41,445 bases of DNA from Arachnopeziza araneosa (Eukaryota; Ascomycota; Leotiomycetes; Helotiales; Arachnopezizaceae): positions 1 through 41,445 of the forward strand of contig QYAI01000201.1 of NCBI GenBank assembly GCA_003988855.1. The letters run 5' to 3'. This document shows, piece after piece, positions 22,700 through 32,507 of this stretch. The notes beneath the pieces are model-generated. The model was not told the DNA's origin. It saw only the letters and a list, made by a program, of their open reading frames with translations, and did no database searches. The position numbers and the translations under genes are program-made. Numbering within the stretch: position 1 is the stretch's first letter; each line of letters begins with the position of its first letter.

Positions 22700-24044
22700 T
22701 CAGGCGTTATTTCCTGCGTGAGTTAAAGTTTCCCACCCATAAAACAAGGCGTTCGTTCCTTGCGGTCTGATCTTCTCAGTATACTCTAGCGTTTGTGGGA
22801 TATTTTTATGCAGACGGTTGCCCAAGGCATTGTAACCAATCTCCGTCACACTAGAGAGATCTCGAGTAAGATTTTTCCCTTCGCATAGCCAAGTCGGCTG
22901 GGGTTCTCCATTCTCAAAGGACGTATGAAACTCCAAAGCAAAGTGAAGACGAGTCCCAAGATCTCCGGTATACTGATCAAATCCTTGGATTCGAGAAGTT
23001 TCGAGCACGTGTGAGATCGAAGATATGGAATAGCCAGTATGAGTTTTATCTCGGCAGGTTTCTTGGATCTGACCACTTTGACCAGGATTTGCCCAAGTTT
23101 GCTGTCCGTACCACCGAGATTGTAGAGCAGATTCACTGCCATTCAGTCCTCGGGCTGGGTATGGAAGGGTCCCATCAGAATCGAGATAGATAACACTGGG
23201 GACGGTTTCTTGGAAGAGAGCCATGGCATGATCATAGGCATCGGCGTCTTCATTAAAGACGGATATACCGATAGCCGTATTCAAACATGCTATTCTCATT
23301 AGTCTCTTCATACTATGTGTGAGCTACAATATCGTATAGAATTACTTACAGACATCCCAGTTAGAAGCTAATGTATCGCCATTTTTACAAGCCGGAAGGT
23401 ATACGTTCTTCAACATGTTGCTGAATTGAGTGATATCCTCCTCTGCCCATAACTGAGAGGTCGTGTAACGGATCAGTTCGCCAGCTCGAGCCCAAGAAGC
23501 TCCTGCCCACGATGTCTGAAGGATCGCATTGCTTAAAGTATGAGCTTAAGCAGCTTAATTAGTGTAGTTGACAATGTGAGGGAACATCAAACACACTTTG
23601 TATAACATAGGACCATTTGTTCATAATACCAATTGCATTCTTAGCATAGTCAATGTTTCCGCTCACATACCATGCCAGAGCATTCGCCCACGCTGCCAGA
23701 GCATCACCTCGTTCATCTGTACATCCGTAGTCCGGAGTCGTTGTTGGACCGCAGCCTACATTGGAAGTAGGTGTAGATATCCTCCCTGAAGTCCCCGTTG
23801 CGTAAAGTCCGTACTGGTCACTATCTTTTAGCATTTGGTTGTATGCACTAGTCCATGGCTGTGCTCCTATCGAAACTTGTGCTTTGACAAAATCAAGCTG
23901 AGGACGGTTGATAACGTAGCCAGGATGGATCCATCTTCTAGCTGCCGCACTTGCAACGGGGGCAGTAGTTTGTTGAGCTGTAGGAGCAGAGAGGACAAGA
24001 AGAGGGGCCAAGGTAGCGAGAAGAATATTTGTAACAGTAATCAT
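22700..24044 (-). CDS. secreted alginate-lyase-like polysaccharide lyase
   Basis: Three exons (24044-23597, 23544-23350, 23289-22700) give 410 residues. Residues 1-20 are a signal peptide (hydrophobic core L-L-A-T-L-A-P-L-L-V-L), so the protein is secreted. The rest matches the alginate lyase superfamily fold (Pfam Alginate_lyase, an alpha/alpha toroid) as found in fungi and actinobacteria. Landmarks are W-I-H-P-G near 37, D-E-R-G-D-A-L-A-A-W-A, N-K-W-S-Y, the N-W-D segment, and the conserved block E-T-C-R-D..H-T-G-Y-S-I-S-S-I-S-H-V-L-E-T-S-R-I-Q-G with probable catalytic His/Tyr residues. Such enzymes cleave uronic-acid polymers by beta-elimination; the real substrate (alginate, glucuronan or other) cannot be read from the sequence. 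Introns have donors GTGTGT and GTAAGT and CTAAT branch sites. Confidence 0.87.
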
Positions 24045-25222
24045 CTTTTAAATGAAGGAAATTGAATCCGATACCCAATTCTGACACTCTGTAGTTCTGT
24101 GAGCGGACGAAAAGAAACTTTATAGAATCTAGGAGATGAGTTGATCGTTGAGTGCTGCTTATTATAGCCCTAGTGGCGTTTTCCCAGAGGCTGGTCCCAG
24201 AGATATACTGATCACAGACCTGTAAGACGATCTTCATTCTCGAAGGATTTCTCACAGAGTAGCTATCAACTTAGCCGAGACACCTTAGGAGTAAGTCAAA
24301 AGACGAGCTTAAGAAATTTTGCAGCGCGAAGGAAACCCAGAACTACGCAGAAGCAGACGATGGGAAACAGCTTGTTGGACAGTAGTAATCTTGTACAACG
24401 GTTCGTATGAAAATTAGCTAGAAATGTTCAGAATAGAAAGTAATTAGATCATGGGCAAGCTTCAATGGTTTGTTTGGTGGAGCAGGACTCTCCACAAACA
24501 AGATCAAGCAACGTTTTGAAACACTAGTTGAGTCTGTACCTGCCTTCAGCCAGTATTTCCGAATCCACATGACAGTTGTCGGCCGACGGTGGCATTGATT
24601 GCCTAGTTAAACCGAAGCTCGTACGAGGAGCCATGGGTACCTGTGAGGCTGTGTGCGGCTGTGTACTCGTACCTCGCCCATGCGAAAATCTGAATGTGGT
24701 CGGAAATAAGCTTACTTTGACTAACCTTACGGCTTGTTAGCAGCAGAATCTTTTGTTAGATATAAGAACCATGAAATTCGGCCGATGCCGTTACTCTAGG
24801 TACTGTTCGAGGTATCCTCTCCGCACTAGTACCCTGGTAACAGTTCAACCTTGAGTTGGTCCGGAGTGAGCGCATCGACTTGTTGGCATATGAATGCTCG
24901 TAGGCCTCGGTGTCAGGAGCAGCTTAGAGAGGATGAGCACGTTAGAAAGCGTAGTAAGAAGGCTAATTTCAGCTCTCTTTTTAATAAAAAAATACCAGTT
25001 CTTTCGTTCTTCTCTGGCAGGGCTCGGTGTAAATGATGGTCATTATCTCGTTCAAAGTTCTGGTCCTCTAAAAAAAGCAACAGCGTTGCATTTGTCTCAC
25101 CTTTAAGGTTATTTATTGATAGAGCGTAGCTACACGCCAATCATGTTCAGTTTACTTGACACATAGGTCCACCAATCTTTATCTCACCCAAATCCTTCAC
25201 TCAACGCTTGCCAAACTTTGGA
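24045..25222. other. intergenic, no gene recognised
   Basis: 1.2 kb upstream of the lyase gene and downstream of the zinc-ribbon gene. Small open frames near 24851-25140 have no domain or splice support. Presumed lyase promoter plus a 3' UTR. Confidence 0.45.
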
Positions 25223-27898
25223 CTACGGTTCTGACCACAGATTTGTTCCACCTTCCACCCACGAGTTTACTTCGTCAGGATCTCTATTACCCCAACCTGT
25301 CTCGGATGGAAAATACATAGGCTCCAAGTCTTCTGGATCCTCGATTCTCCATTCGTCATTTGGTTCTGAGATTGATCTCTCTGAAAGTGTATTTCGGAAA
25401 CTAACATGCTTTGGGTTCTCGTTTTCGGGGCCATAGCCATAAGCATGGTTTGAATATCCTCTTGAGGATAGAACGATGGACTGTTCTCGAGAAGGGGCAA
25501 TAGAGTGAAGTGTACCGCGAACATTTTGCCTTTCAGAATCAGAGCTCAATGGATAAGGCGGTCGTAATGGGCCACGAGTAGAGATTGCTGAAGGTGGGCT
25601 TGGGACTCGTGGATACTGCTGAGTGTAGGCACCTGAATAAGTTGTTAGCTTACTTATTTATAGCAATTGATTTGATCTATCTACCATTCTTTCCATAGAG
25701 TAAGCTGGCTTCCGAATCACTAATTTCAGAATCTTGGAGGCGATCTCTGCGATACCCTCGTGTACGGGGTCTTTCAAGCTTTACTTGAGACCAATCCTCA
25801 TGATAATACCGATGAGCAGAGTCTCCCCTTGAATTTCCTGAATCATCTTTGGCACGCACGTCGTGCAGCTTCTCAGAGCCACGACGAACACTTAACATAT
25901 CCCTATCCAAGCGCTCTTGCACTCTCCGCTCTTCTTCATAATTATTATTATTTCGAGGTCGATATTTATATTTCTCAGTTCCAGCAATACCCTCTCTGCC
26001 ATACTGAGGACGACTGTCGTGCGATGCTTCTTGGTAGTATTTGTGGGATGGTTGGCCGGTTCCTCTCTCCTGATTACGACGTTCTCGATTATGGCTCGTG
26101 TGATGCGAGCTCGCGTTGATGTCCTTAGAGCGACGATAATCATTTGAAAAGGTTTGGTCCATTGACTCGACTTCCTCGATTACCTCAACAGTGTACTCGT
26201 CACCTGTAGGGCTTTGCTCTGAATATCGGACTTCCTCTCGTGACACATCTCTTCTTGGTTTGCTGACATGGAAATCTTCCTCCTCTTCTTCAAAGTAGAT
26301 TGGCACCTTCTTTGGATAGGCGTCAACAAAGTCGCCGTTTGGAACGCGCTCAACATATCTGTAATGAATAGGCGGAGGAGAAGAATGCCGCACCGCCTTC
26401 ATTTTTGATGTAGGCGCCGTCGTTTGGGGCAAGTCAGATCTTTGACCTCTGCTAGCAGATCGAGATGGAGATCGATTTCGAGCAGTAAGTCGACTTCCCA
26501 GTGTAGACAACGGGTGCCGATCAACGTACTCTTCAATTACAACTCGTTCTCGAAGCCTTGTTCTTCCGCGACCCCTTGGAGCTTGCTCTGCCTCTGAATG
26601 CTCTTCTTCAACAATAACGTAGTCATCTGAAGATACGCGCTCATGGCTCTTTGCTTTTCCTTTCCCTTTAGACGGCTTGTGATCTTTTAGTTTATTTGGA
26701 TCTGAGGGGTTTTCGCCAGCAGGCTTCGACTCGCAGTCAATATCATTCTCAGAAACTTCAATTGCCTTTGAATGTATGAATTAGCTTTTTTAGTTGACAA
26801 AGTAATAATTACTTGTCTGACCTGTTTAGAACTGTCCCCTCTATTCTTATTCTTGGCTCTTTTATTGGCATTCTTATCCTGTGATTTCGTAAGCTCTCGA
26901 TCACTATCCCCGCCACTTGTTGAGCTGGTATCTCTTTGACACTTCCTGCAATAAGCCGGTATTAGTGTTTCTCCTAGCTTTATAGGGTTTTCGTAGTAGT
27001 ATTTTCTGGATCTCAATCTTCCGCACTGTGCACAAACATGCTTTGTGATTGTTATTTTTGTTTTGGTAGTCTCCTCTAGCTTATTTGATCCGTGGCTCGT
27101 AGAAATTTTACCATTCATATTTTCGAAGTGTTTGTTCATGAGTCTGAGTTGATCAAAATCTTGCTCAGTCGGAGGCGGAACAGCATAGTTTTGTGGTTGA
27201 ATCGGGTACTGGAGCTGAGGTTGATATTGTGGTGACAAGGGCATGAACCCGCTAGGATATGGAGGAAAAGATTGTGTGAACGGATGTTGTGGTATGGGTG
27301 TGCTATTTGTGAGCTGTTGTTGTGGTACGTAGGGAACACCACCAATGAGTAATTTCCGTGCTGGCGTCTCCAAAGATAATGCTCTTGATCGATGAATCAA
27401 CTTAGCCTTGTTTGCTTCAAAGGCTTCTCCTAGAACATCAAGAACAATATCGGCCGGTCTGTCTCTCTTTTCGCGGGCCATAACAAGCTTGCCTTTCACC
27501 TTGGTAAGATAAGGGCATCCTGCTGGGATGACAACTGTACTGCTGTCACTATCGGAGCTGTCGCGCTTCTTGCGAGTGGACTTGTATCTAAACTCAGATC
27601 AGTACCAGCCTTGAGAATATAGTTTAAGTTCTGGTACACGATCCAGAAAGTATATTGCATCTACCGTCCATTGAATTGTTGCGCTGATCCGTGTGAAAAA
27701 GGAGTTCAGACGGATGACTTACATTGTCAACATCTTGAGAATAGTATCCTCAATTTGCCTAGAGACGTTGTTGAGCAATGATATTCGATCTCCGAAGAAA
27801 GATGGGCGAAGGTGCGGGGCTGCAAGGAAGTGGTCGCGAAGGTATTTTCAGGTGAGGATGAACCCGCCTTTGGTGAATATGGAAGGTGAAGCTGTCAT
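25223..27898 (-). pseudogene. zinc-ribbon, low-complexity protein gene with in-frame TGA in exon 1
   Basis: Four exons: 27898-27723, 27587-26813 (or 26822), 26765-25685 and 25632-25223, about 813 codons. I do not recognise a named family. The N-terminal part (L-R-D-H-F.. and S-L-L-N-N-V-S-R-Q-I-E-D-T-I-L) looks like a conserved helical domain. After a Ser-rich stretch and a P/Q/Y-rich stretch comes a zinc ribbon, C-A-Q-C at about 244-247 and C-R-K-C at about 272-275. The rest is charged and disordered (R/E/S/Y-rich, a run of E, many R-S-x-S), ending W-S-E-P. The oddity is codon 17, TGA at 27850-27848, in frame between the only plausible ATG (27898) and the conserved helical segment; no GT-AG intron removes it. 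Either the copy is broken, the base is an error, or translation starts downstream (ATG 27733). I call it pseudogene only for that reason; the remaining 796 codons are open. Confidence 0.55.
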
Positions 27899-28300
27899 TT
27901 TTCTGTTAAGCGAGGATTCTTGAGAAAAGTCAACTCAAAAATGTCTTTCCGATTTATCATTGGCGTCTAATCATCACAGAAAATATTCTACCTGTCAATA
28001 TTAAGATTATAAGATCATTGCAGCTTGATATCAAGAACCTCTACTGGCAACGTAAACAAACGCCCCTACATAAGCGAGCCAGTTTCAAGATTCAAATGAT
28101 TGAAGAGCATTTATCGGGAGGGAAGCAGAACTAGTGTCATATCTATACAGATTCATGGGTCTTTGAGTGAAGTACAAGTTAAGAGAAGTTCACTTGAGAC
28201 TGGAGGTTTGTTAATGAGGTTACATTCTACAGGTTCGCTACATTTTTGAGCCATAAATGGAGATATGATACAATTATTCCTTCCGATACCATTTTCCCAT
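27899..28300. other. intergenic between zinc-ribbon gene and STT3
   Basis: 402 AT-rich bases, both flanking genes leftward. It should hold the promoter of the zinc-ribbon gene and the 3' end of STT3. Nothing else seen. Confidence 0.5.
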
Positions 28301-30847
28301 TTAATCCACTCGCAAAACTTTTGGTCCGCGCCTCTTCGCCGACTTTTTCTTCTTGTTTCCTTTATCGAATGATGCTGCCGACGCATGGTCTCGGCCTACG
28401 TTATCAAGGTCCTTGACTTTATAAATACGGATAATCCAGTTCTCACTGGTGAAAGCTTCTTCGACGGTGTTGAGAACAGGTCCAACATCTGGAACCTTAA
28501 CACCACGGACTCGATCTTGAGCTTGTCCGGGTGGAAACATGGTGTTGTAGTTGTAGTACGACATCTTATACCTATAGATTACTTAGAGGATATTTCATTA
28601 GTAAGGGAGGTCAGGCTCACATCAAGCTGTTCTTCATCGTCTCAGTAGCACCATCGTCTACCCTGTACTCTCCTCTCTCAGTAAAGAAGTCACGCTCCTT
28701 CACTTCATCAGGCCAGATACCCTCAGCAATTCTAACCATCCATAAGAATTTATTGATATCGTCTCCTGAGTAGCCCAAAAGACCGCCAAAGACAACAAGA
28801 ACATAATCAACTTCGTGTTGACGCATAATGGGGTAGCTAACTTCCTCGCGAGAGCTCATCGCCTTACCGACGGTGGCAATATGAGTATTGTTCCAGGTAT
28901 TGTTATCAACAAGCGTTGGCCTGTCAGCCATACCACCAATCTGGTAGCCATAATCCCACCACGACATAACCTTCGCGTCGTCGGGGGTATTTTGTCGAAG
29001 CCATTGATATGCTTCTCTGTAGTCATCAATGATATGTTGACTTCCATCGGGCATTCTGCTTGCCAGAACGACAGATGGCGAAGAGTAGGCGTTGGAAGTA
29101 ACCCATGTGCAGTGAAGGACGAAGATCATGAGGTAGGCTGTCAATGCGCTGACAACAGAAGCCTTTGAGAAAGAGGAGTAGATTCCAACAAGCGGTTGAC
29201 GCATTGAACGTAGGCCATCTTGTTTGACAGCCTTCTTGCCGGGAGCCGGAGCACCATTGGAGTCTGCCACGGAATCGGCAGGCGGAGCTGGAGACTTGAT
29301 GAGAAGATAAGTGTCCAGGATGTGAGACATAACTAATGCTGCAGCTACACAAATGATAGGAGTGAGTGTGAGCATGAGTCTAACCATGACGCCGGAAAAG
29401 TAGCTGGCAAGGACGGCATATACAACAATAAAGACCTGTTCATCGGCAAGTTTCAAGAAGCAGAGATATACTCCAGCAGGGAAGAGCCAAATGAGAAGGT
29501 TCAAATCGAAGAAGAAAGCTGGCCAAGCTGTGGGTTGATGCTCGGATACAGATGCGATAATCGGAATATGAATCTTAGCGTATCCAGTATCCCAGAGAGA
29601 GTAGAAGCGACCAGTCCAAGGAGCAATGACTCCAGTCACGGTCAAGAGAACCAAGCCTCCGAAAGCAATAACAAAGACTGCAAGGACAAAGCCTCTAAGT
29701 AGAGTAGCAAACTGCTTGCTTGGCACGCCGGCACGGACGAATTCGACAAAACCAACCAATTGAAGGAGCCCGAAAACACCTGCACAATGTTAAGATTTAT
29801 TGAAAAGCAGTAAACGAGGCACATACCGAGAGCAGACATATGCTCGCTACTACGAATTGGCAAGAACCCCACAAATGGAATCTGCATACTTGCCAACGTT
29901 CCTAGAGCATACCAAGTACAATAGCTGACGTAGACTCTAGGGCTGAATCGTCCCATGCAGACCAGAACAAACACATGGAGAGGAATTAGATTGGTGATGA
30001 AGACATATCCACCCCAAGCAGAGACCATGTAGCCGTAGAACAAGGCACAAAGTGCACCCCAGAACGCTGACCCAACTTTCAAAGCTTTAATCCAGAGGTA
30101 AAAGGTAAAGACTAAAAGAAAAATGGCAATTGCCTCGTTATCGTAGCTGCCAGCAACCGATCTCGAGATATAACCTGGAGCAATGCCCATGAAGATAGCG
30201 GCGAGGAGGCCAGCCGAAGGAGATGTGGACATCTCATTGGTGAGAAGATATGCTGCAAAAGCCGTCAATCCACTGAATCCTGGAGCCAAAAGTACACAAA
30301 TATTTCTAATATCGACTGGAAGTGTAAGGGCTCGAAGAGCATGGTAAATTGCTCCACTAGTCACCATAAGCCCTGGGTAAAGAGTTCCTCCAGTAACTCG
30401 ACCAAGGGGGTGCCATGTTCGGTCGTCAAACCAGTCCCAGAAATCGTAGAACCCGTTTTGCACAAGATATTTTGTCGCTCTGAAGTTGAACCAAGGATCG
30501 ACTATTCATTAATTAGTTCTGCTGTACTTGATTACTGGTAATCGACATAGGGAGCGATTCGGTAGCTAGATAGGAGGGCTACTAACATTCGTGAATAATA
30601 CTTTCGAAACCTAGAAAAAGAGTTAATAGATGTTCTGCTGCAAGTTTCGGGAGTATTGTCTGTGCCAAGCTTCAATTCATAGAGTGCTTAAGCATATAAA
30701 TGGAGTTGAGAACGTACGAATGACGGAAAAGAGACGACTTGCAACTGCAGCTGCAGCAATTAAACAAAGAATGGTTAACCGAAGAAGCCCTCTAGTATTT
30801 CTCCCAGTACTACCCTTGAAGAAGGGTTCTGTTATTGACTCCGCCAT
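28301..30847 (-). CDS. STT3: oligosaccharyltransferase catalytic subunit STT3
   Basis: Five exons (30847-30718, 30610-30587, 30501-29827, 29779-28621, 28571-28301) give 752 residues, the usual STT3 length. It transfers the dolichol-linked Glc3Man9GlcNAc2 glycan to Asn in N-x-S/T in the ER lumen. Key features: first luminal loop with the acidic metal site F-D-P-W-F-N-F-R (exon 2/3 junction); about 11-13 membrane helices; S-V-S-E-H-Q-P-T loop near 351; the acceptor-binding W-W-D-Y-G motif near 547; D-N-N-T-W-N-N-T-H-I-A just after it, a conserved and itself glycosylated segment; and a short basic C-terminus (K-K-K-K-S-A-K-R-R). The 24-base second exon is needed to link R-L-F-S-V-I-R to F-E-S-I-I-H-E-F. 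All introns are GT-AG. Confidence 0.97.
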
Positions 30848-31520
30848 CGTTGGTGGTTGCGAAGAAAAGTTGTCGCGGACTTCAATGTATCGCAAGGAAC
30901 AGATCTCTTGAAGCTCTCCCACACACGCGGCTGCAGGGGTGGAAGCCAAGCCCCGAAGAATGCTCACGTGACACAAATGTAAATGTGAAGAAAGAAGTTA
31001 ACAGTAATACCTCGAAGATGTTTTGCCGTATTAAATGTCATTTAAATCTTCATCTTCACTGAGTTGTGAATGAATTGCTGGCTTCGGATGTTTTGAGGTT
31101 TCTGCTTCCCCACGCAAATAGCTATCTAGTTCGAATCTGTGCTCATCGACTTCCTAATAGACATAAAAAGTATAATAAAACATCGAGCCGGAACTTTTGA
31201 ATACAACAAGAGAAATTATATCGAGCCAAGATTTGTTTAGATTTCTCAAGCATGGGAAGAGCTCAAAATCAAATTAAAAGCAGAGAAATTTTGTCTTCCT
31301 AAAGACATTCACTCATTAAAGCTCTTAAAAGGTTAAGCTCCCACATCTCTTTCATTCCACTATGAGTACAAAATGTACAAGTATGCTAGTTGAAGTCTAA
31401 GGCTTTTGTATGAATCACAATGGCATCTCAGTAGTCAGCCAGCATCCATCAATGACCAGCCGTACGCCTTCTGCCTTCTCATTCTCCACCATCATTATAT
31501 TCGTCGGCACCTCCCTACGC
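30848..31520. other. STT3 promoter region and 3' end of ATP synthase e gene
   Basis: 673 bases between two leftward genes. Apart from the E-box palindrome at 30964-30971 nothing is recognised. Confidence 0.5.
30964..30971. promoter_or_regulatory. TCACGTGA palindrome upstream of STT3
   Basis: An 8-base palindrome with a CACGTG core (bHLH/Cbf1-type site), 117-124 bases before the STT3 ATG. The same 8-mer recurs upstream of the ATP synthase subunit e gene. Function inferred from the motif only. Confidence 0.4.
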
Positions 31521-32053
31521 CTATGGATTTTCCGCTGCGACAGCCTTCAGTAACGCCTCCAGATCGAACTTTGGGTCATTGGGATCTTTTATAACTGTAA
31601 GAAGAGTATCAGTAAACTAAGTCGATAAAGTTTGTTGATAATATCAGTTGTATGGCGATTCAATCCGGAATCGAGCACAGAGATACAGAAGCCAATCCCT
31701 TCGACAGAAGTTGTCTTTGAAAAGAAACGTACCACCTTCGTCCGTAGACTTCGCACTCCCTGGCGTGTTCTTCTGTACATATGCCGCCTTCGCTTGATCA
31801 ATCAAAGATTGCTTATGATCATATTCTCGGTTTATCGCAGTCAGTTTTGCAGCTGATGAAAGCTTTGCTTGGTGATAAAGTCCGTAAAAGAGACCAGCCC
31901 CTAGCGCAGAGTATCGTAGAACCTGCGAGGGATATAAAGTCAGCTATCATAATGAAAAGCTTCAGATGCTACGGTATGCAGTATTTCCAAGTAATTGAGA
32001 CTCTGCCAGTTCCGGCGCAAGATTGAACATACATTTACTCCGGTTGAAGCCAT
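31521..32053 (-). CDS. TIM11: mitochondrial F1Fo-ATP synthase subunit e
   Basis: Three exons (32053-32033, 31922-31733, 31594-31521) give 94 residues. The N-terminal V-N-V-L-R-Y-S-A-L-G-A-G-L-F-Y-G-L-Y-H contains the single membrane helix with the GxxxG dimerisation motif (residues 17-21). A charged coiled helix follows (N-R-E-Y-D-H-K-Q-S-L-I-D-Q-A-K), then a C-terminal D-P-N-D-P-K-F-D-L-E. This is subunit e (yeast Tim11/Atp21), a supernumerary Fo subunit of the inner membrane needed for ATP synthase dimers and cristae shape. Introns: GTATGT...CGCAG, GTACGT...TACAG. The first exon holds only 7 codons, so the gene has no long single frame. It is divergent from the dynein intermediate-chain gene, 434 bases apart. 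Confidence 0.93.
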
Positions 32054-32260
32054 CGAGAAGGTCTTTTCGTGGCCGTAAGAACGAGCGGAGCAATGGTACA
32101 AGGTTGAAACGAATGCGAAGTATCAATTGAATTCAATTGACAAGCTATCGCAAGTGTTGGAGACACCGAATGTGATCGCGGGCAGATGCGAAGCTCTTGC
32201 TGAGGTCCAACAAAATATCTGAACGCTGTACCCAAGACGGAGAAATGCGGAATTGTAGCT

Positions 32261-32268
32261 TCACGTGA
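32261..32268. promoter_or_regulatory. TCACGTGA palindrome in divergent promoter
   Basis: Same 8-base E-box palindrome as upstream of STT3, 208-215 bases before the ATP synthase e ATG and about 220 before the dynein intermediate-chain ATG. The whole divergent spacer (32054-32487) shows no other gene. Confidence 0.4.
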
Positions 32269-32468
32269 CAAGCTTTGTTTCGCGTACATCCTCAAGACGC
32301 GATACCTAGGAATACACTCTATTGAAGGACTATCTATTCATTTAAAGCCGACTCAAATCCAGGATTGCATACCAAACACCAGCTATTTGATTTCAAGAAC
32401 AAACATCTACACTTCGAACTGTCCACTAGGACTATTATACCTTGAGAGCTCCTTTTTTTACCTTCGAC

Positions 32469-32507
32469 ATGGGAATGGGCTGCGACGATGCAACAACGCA
32501 GAAATGA
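32469..32507 (+). other. overlapping upstream ORF of dynein intermediate chain
   Basis: A 12-codon frame (ATG 32469, TGA 32505-32507) overlaps the main ATG at 32488 out of frame. If the mRNA starts upstream it could lower translation of the main protein; if transcription starts after 32469 it is irrelevant. Confidence 0.4.

Noticed and set aside
24851..25140. Short overlapping frames on both strands
   Set aside because: No protein-like pattern or conservation visible.
31120..31140. GTTCGAATC-like tRNA T-loop
   Set aside because: No cloverleaf with acceptor and anticodon stems could be drawn around it.
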